A DNA stretch of 27,141 nt, taken from positions 1-27,141 of the forward strand of contig DAOUUT010000010.1 in the NCBI GenBank assembly GCA_030668025.1, read 5' to 3'. Positions 24,721-27,141 of this stretch are shown here, in pieces (positions within the stretch are counted from its first letter, which is position 1; each line of letters starts with the position of its first letter). Under the pieces are notes generated by a model, which did not search any database, was not told the DNA's origin, and worked only from the letters and a program-made list of their open reading frames with translations. The translations under genes and the position numbers were made by a program. The DNA comes from Promethearchaeota archaeon. Lineage in GTDB: Archaea; Asgardarchaeota; Lokiarchaeia; Sigynarchaeales; SOKP01.

Positions 24721-24782
24721 GCATATAATTAATCATTTTAACATAAACATTCTTTTCAAATTGGTTAGGAGAATAAAGAATC

Positions 24783-24788
24783 GGTGAT
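24783..24788 (+). promoter_or_regulatory. Ribosome binding site GGTGAT deciding the TTG start
   Basis: GGTGAT is complementary to the archaeal 16S rRNA 3' end. It lies 3 nt before the TTG at 24792 and supports that start for the DUF39-CBS gene. Confidence 0.7.
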
Positions 24789-24791
24789 TAT

Positions 24792-26264
24792 TTGAGCAAA
24801 ACTTATGCAGAAATAAACGAAAAAATTAATAATGGTAGTGTAGTAGTTGTTACAGCGGAAGAAATGATAAATATAGTGGAAGAAAGAGGAGTTAAAGTAG
24901 CTGCTGAAGAGATTGATGTAGTAACCACAGGAACCTTTGGACCGATGTGTTCTAGCGGCGCTTTTCTGAATTTTGGGCACTCTGATCCTCCAATTAAGTT
25001 CGAGCACCTATGGCTAAATGATGTTCACGCTTATCATGGGAACGCGGCCGTCGATTGCTATATTGGGTGTACCAGAATGGCAGATGTTAGACCGTTTGAA
25101 TACGGGGGCGGTCATGTTATCGAAGATCTCGTTTCTGGAAAACCGATAAGGCTTAGGGGAAATTCAAACACTACTGATTGTTATCCTTTAGCTGAAGTGG
25201 ATACGGAAGTCACCCTCGATAGCATCAATCAAGCTATATTATGCAATCCAAGAAACGCTTACCAGCGATATGTATGCGCGGTAAATAGTTCTGAAAAAAC
25301 ATTATACACTTACATGGGTAAGCTATTGCCAAAATTTGGCAACGCCCATTACGCAGGGGCAGGATGTTTAAGTCCTCTAAGTAACGATCCTGACTATGAA
25401 ACAATTGGACTTGGTACGAGAATTTTTCTTGGAGGAGGTATGGGGTATGTGATTGGCGAAGGGACTCAACATAACCCTTCAAACAGATTTGGAACGTTAT
25501 TTCTTAAAGGAGATCTAAAACAAATGAGCGCTGAATATTTGCGCGGTGCAGCTTATGAAAATTACGGCACTAGTATGTTTGTAGGAGTTGGAATTCCGAT
25601 TCCAATTTTAAACGAAGGTCTAGCTAAGAAGACCGCAATCAAAAACGAGGATATTTTAACAGACATAATTGACTATGGTGTACCTAGAAGGGACAGGCCT
25701 ATATTAAAACAGGTTAGTTATAAAGAATTAGAAAGTGGTTATGTTGAGATTAATGAAAAGAAAGTCAAATGTTCGTCGTTATCGTCCCTATTTTACTCGC
25801 GTAAGATTGCTGAAACACTTAAAACCTGGATTAACGAAGGTAAATTTTTCTTAAACCCCCCCGCAGAGACACTTCCAACAAATACAGTTTTCAAACCAAT
25901 GAAACAAACATCCGAGTTAAAGTTTGTAAAAGATTTTAAAAGGCAAGCGATCAAATGTTTTGATGATTGTGATTTAAAGAAGATTGCTGAGAAAATTATA
26001 GAAGAGAACATGAATCACATCGTTATTACAGATCGAGAAAACTATCTAAAAGGAATCGTGACTAGTTTTGATGTGACCAAAGCAATTGCTCAAAATAAAG
26101 GAGAATTAAATGACATTATAACAAAAAAAGTAATTACTGCTACGGACAACGAACCAATTGGGCTTGCTGCCAGACGAATGAAAAATAACAATATTTCAGC
26201 ATTACCGGTTGTTGATGAGAGTAAAAGAGTAATTGGAATAATTACTTCGGAGGAGTTGATGTAA
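24792..26264 (+). CDS. Homocysteine biosynthesis protein, DUF39 (HcyBio) plus two CBS domains
   Basis: The protein is 490 residues. The DUF39/HcyBio domain spans about 5-365, with GTFGPMCSSGAF (47-58), DCYIGCTRM (88-96), the TTDCYP region (C130) and GLGTRIFLGGGMGYVIGEGTQHNP. Two CBS domains lie at about 385-490 (MNHIVITDRENYLKGIVTS; NISALPVVDESKRVIGIITS). Methanosarcina MA1821 has the same design. Together with the NIL-ferredoxin it converts aspartate semialdehyde and sulfide-derived sulfur to homocysteine in the absence of the usual pathway. C53 and C130 probably correspond to the catalytic cysteines of that enzyme (from memory). CBS domains suggest control by an adenosyl ligand. The NIL-ferredoxin frame begins at its stop codon. 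This is a cytoplasmic enzyme of a strict anaerobe. Confidence 0.9.
   Translation: MSKTYAEINEKINNGSVVVVTAEEMINIVEERGVKVAAEEIDVVTTGTFGPMCSSGAFLNFGHSDPPIKFEHLWLNDVHAYHGNAAVDCYIGCTRMADVRPFEYGGGHVIEDLVSGKPIRLRGNSNTTDCYPLAEVDTEVTLDSINQAILCNPRNAYQRYVCAVNSSEKTLYTYMGKLLPKFGNAHYAGAGCLSPLSNDPDYETIGLGTRIFLGGGMGYVIGEGTQHNPSNRFGTLFLKGDLKQMSAEYLRGAAYENYGTSMFVGVGIPIPILNEGLAKKTAIKNEDILTDIIDYGVPRRDRPILKQVSYKELESGYVEINEKKVKCSSLSSLFYSRKIAETLKTWINEGKFFLNPPAETLPTNTVFKPMKQTSELKFVKDFKRQAIKCFDDCDLKKIAEKIIEENMNHIVITDRENYLKGIVTSFDVTKAIAQNKGELNDIITKKVITATDNEPIGLAARRMKNNNISALPVVDESKRVIGIITSEELM
26249..26261 (+). promoter_or_regulatory. Shine-Dalgarno GGAGGAG followed by ATG-TAA
   Basis: GGAGGAG (26249-26255) lies 3 nt before an ATG at 26259. 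In the written sequence this ATG is the last sense codon of DUF39-CBS and is followed at once by TAA. It looks like the ribosome binding site and start of the NIL-ferredoxin, but the ferredoxin frame is offset by one base. Confidence 0.55.
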
Positions 26265-26661
26265 TACGACTATAATTAATTGCACTTTACCGTTAGGAGC
26301 TATAAGAGACATAGACGATTATTCGAAAATCATAAACGAGATTTTAAAATACGATATTACATTTAACATTCTAAAATTTTCTACGGGAACGAGTGGCGTG
26401 AACTTCTTGCTAGATGTTCCTGAAAATAAAATGAAAATCATTACTGACGCTTTACAAAGAAACGAGGTAGTTGTAAATAAAAAGGGAAGGGTCATCGTTG
26501 ACGATGATATGTGTATTGATTGTGGTGCTTGCATATCTCTTTGCCCAACTGACGCTCTACATTTTAGCGTGGATAAACGCTTAGAATTATCGTTTGAAAA
26601 ATGTATAGGTTGTTTATTATGTATCGATTCTTGTCCAAGGCACGCTATTGAAAAAATGTGA
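26260..26661 (+). CDS. NIL-domain ferredoxin (2x[4Fe-4S]), start codon unresolved
   Basis: The frame is open from 26260 to TGA at 26659, 133 codons. The first part (CTLPLGAIRDIDDYSKIINE, then FNILKFSTGTSGVNFLLDVPE) is an NIL domain. It is followed by two cluster motifs, CIDCGACISLCP and CIGCLLCIDSCP, as in Methanosarcina MA1822. It would deliver electrons or sulfur to the DUF39 enzyme. The first ATG/GTG/TTG in frame is GTG at 26398, which would cut off most of the NIL domain, so it is unlikely to be the true start. An ATG with a strong Shine-Dalgarno lies at 26259 but is one base out of frame. Either a rare start codon is used, or a one-base sequencing error or mutation (extra T at 26262) hides the start. 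With that base removed the frame would also be fused to DUF39-CBS. Confidence 0.75.
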   Translation, partial: CNTTIINCTLPLGAIRDIDDYSKIINEILKYDITFNILKFSTGTSGVNFLLDVPENKMKIITDALQRNEVVVNKKGRVIVDDDMCIDCGACISLCPTDALHFSVDKRLELSFEKCIGCLLCIDSCPRHAIEKM

Positions 26662-26697
26662 ATTTTCTTTTAATAAATAAGAATAGTTTGAATTAAA

Positions 26698-27141
26698 TTA
26701 TTGTTGTGTTATAATTTCAAATATCTCCTCAAGACGAGGGGTTTTTCTTCGCAAGGTAATACAGCGTTCTTCTTCGCAGCCTCGTAAAATAGCGATTAAT
26801 TCGTTAAGATGAATCGTAGGTATTTCTAACTTTTCGTTGAACCACTTTTCAATATTTTCTCGATATTCTGGTTTACTTAAAGTATATAAACAGGTTGGAC
26901 AAGGCATTAAAATAAAGTCAGCGTCAACATTTTCTGCGCTTTTTAACTTATTATAAGTAATTTTAAGAGCTTCGCGAGGATTTATTAACAATTGACTAGC
27001 CCCCCATCCACAACAACTCTCTCTTTCTTGGTAATCGACTGGAACCCCCCCAAAGAGCTCAATGAGCTCCTCTAATTTAGTTTTACTCTCTAAGTAATTT
27101 TCCACATCTTTCTTATCTCTCGATAAATTTAAGTAATGACA
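26698..27141 (-). CDS. hdrB: Heterodisulfide reductase subunit B-like protein (C-terminal part)
   Basis: The frame is open to the window edge, giving the last 147 residues. It contains one CCG domain: a Cys at the very edge (CHYLN...), 41 residues, then CCGWGASQ, then PCPTCLYTL. This is the cysteine pattern C-x(n)-CC-x(n)-CxxC that holds the noncubane [4Fe-4S] cluster of HdrB. HdrB normally has two such domains (about 290 residues), so this is the second one, and the N-terminal half lies outside. The GTG at 27105 is not the true start because homology begins further upstream. The tail after the usual IPTIHLNELIAILRG segment is extended by about 30 charged residues. It converges with the NIL-ferredoxin gene with a 36-bp gap. 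HdrC is expected upstream, beyond the edge. Confidence 0.85.
   Translation of the reverse strand, partial: CHYLNLSRDKKDVENYLESKTKLEELIELFGGVPVDYQERESCCGWGASQLLINPREALKITYNKLKSAENVDADFILMPCPTCLYTLSKPEYRENIEKWFNEKLEIPTIHLNELIAILRGCEEERCITLRRKTPRLEEIFEIITQQ

Noticed and set aside
26398..26661. Ferredoxin gene starting at GTG 26398 (87 residues)
   Set aside because: This start removes most of the NIL domain that is clearly encoded upstream in the same frame.
1..27141. CRISPR arrays, tRNA or rRNA genes, transposases
   Set aside because: No spaced short direct repeats, no tRNA-like cloverleaf signals, no conserved rRNA segments and no transposase motifs were seen. The 186-bp repeats at the left are protein-coding.

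Overview
The window looks like part of an archaeal chromosome, most likely an Asgard (Lokiarchaeia-like) archaeon. It is very AT-rich, by eye near 30% G+C. GTG and TTG starts are common, some with the archaeal Shine-Dalgarno GGTGAT, and TATA boxes sit at archaeal spacing. The gene mix points the same way: a Ras-like small GTPase with a DLGGQ motif, a ubiquitin-like beta-grasp protein, an LRR protein, an HdrA-MvhD fusion, HdrB, and the archaeal anaerobic homocysteine genes (DUF39-CBS plus NIL-ferredoxin). The phylum is inferred from gene families; there is no rRNA or ribosomal protein to settle it.

Layout. Positions 1-659 (minus) hold the N-terminal part of a secreted protein built of 62-residue repeats encoded by 186-bp DNA repeats. 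A small winged-helix regulator (plus) and a small Cys-rich protein (minus) follow. Positions 1814-6672 (minus) read LCIB-type carbonic anhydrase, then HdrA-MvhD, then DUF711, with a hairpin terminator after HdrA-MvhD. Positions 7169-11023 hold a convergent signalling pair: an RHH-HisKA-receiver protein with no ATPase domain, facing a six-PAS histidine kinase. Positions 11564-13124 hold the ubiquitin-like protein and the LRR protein. A YkgJ-type Cys-cluster protein follows on the minus strand. Positions 14076-17788 (plus) carry an N6-adenine DNA methyltransferase, the small GTPase and a metallo-beta-lactamase hydrolase, possibly one transcript. A secreted subtilase, a 640-bp gene-free stretch with a nested foldable element, a GPH-type sugar symporter and a 47-residue zinc-ribbon protein come next. 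A PHP-type hydrolase lies 12 bp downstream of an EamA transporter. The right end has the DUF39-CBS and NIL-ferredoxin pair and, convergent to it and cut by the window edge, an HdrB C-terminus.

How the genes fit together. HdrA-MvhD and HdrB belong to heterodisulfide-reductase-type electron bifurcation. The DUF39 and NIL-ferredoxin pair belongs to anaerobic sulfur insertion into aspartate semialdehyde, giving homocysteine. The carbonic anhydrase would supply CO2 or bicarbonate. Together these suggest a strict anaerobe.

Most worth a second look: (1) the RHH-HisKA-receiver protein beside a complete kinase, which resembles a phosphorelay ending on an RHH DNA-binding domain; (2) the ubiquitin-like protein whose tail ends Ala-Gly-Cys-Phe-Lys, recalling single-Gly modifiers such as UFM1; (3) the NIL-ferredoxin frame, open 138 bp upstream of its first normal start, where one base separates it from the DUF39 gene; (4) the candidate structured RNA at 19621-19753; (5) the duplicated start-plus-RBS unit of the LCIB-type gene; (6) the GTPase whose G4 motif reads SKSD.
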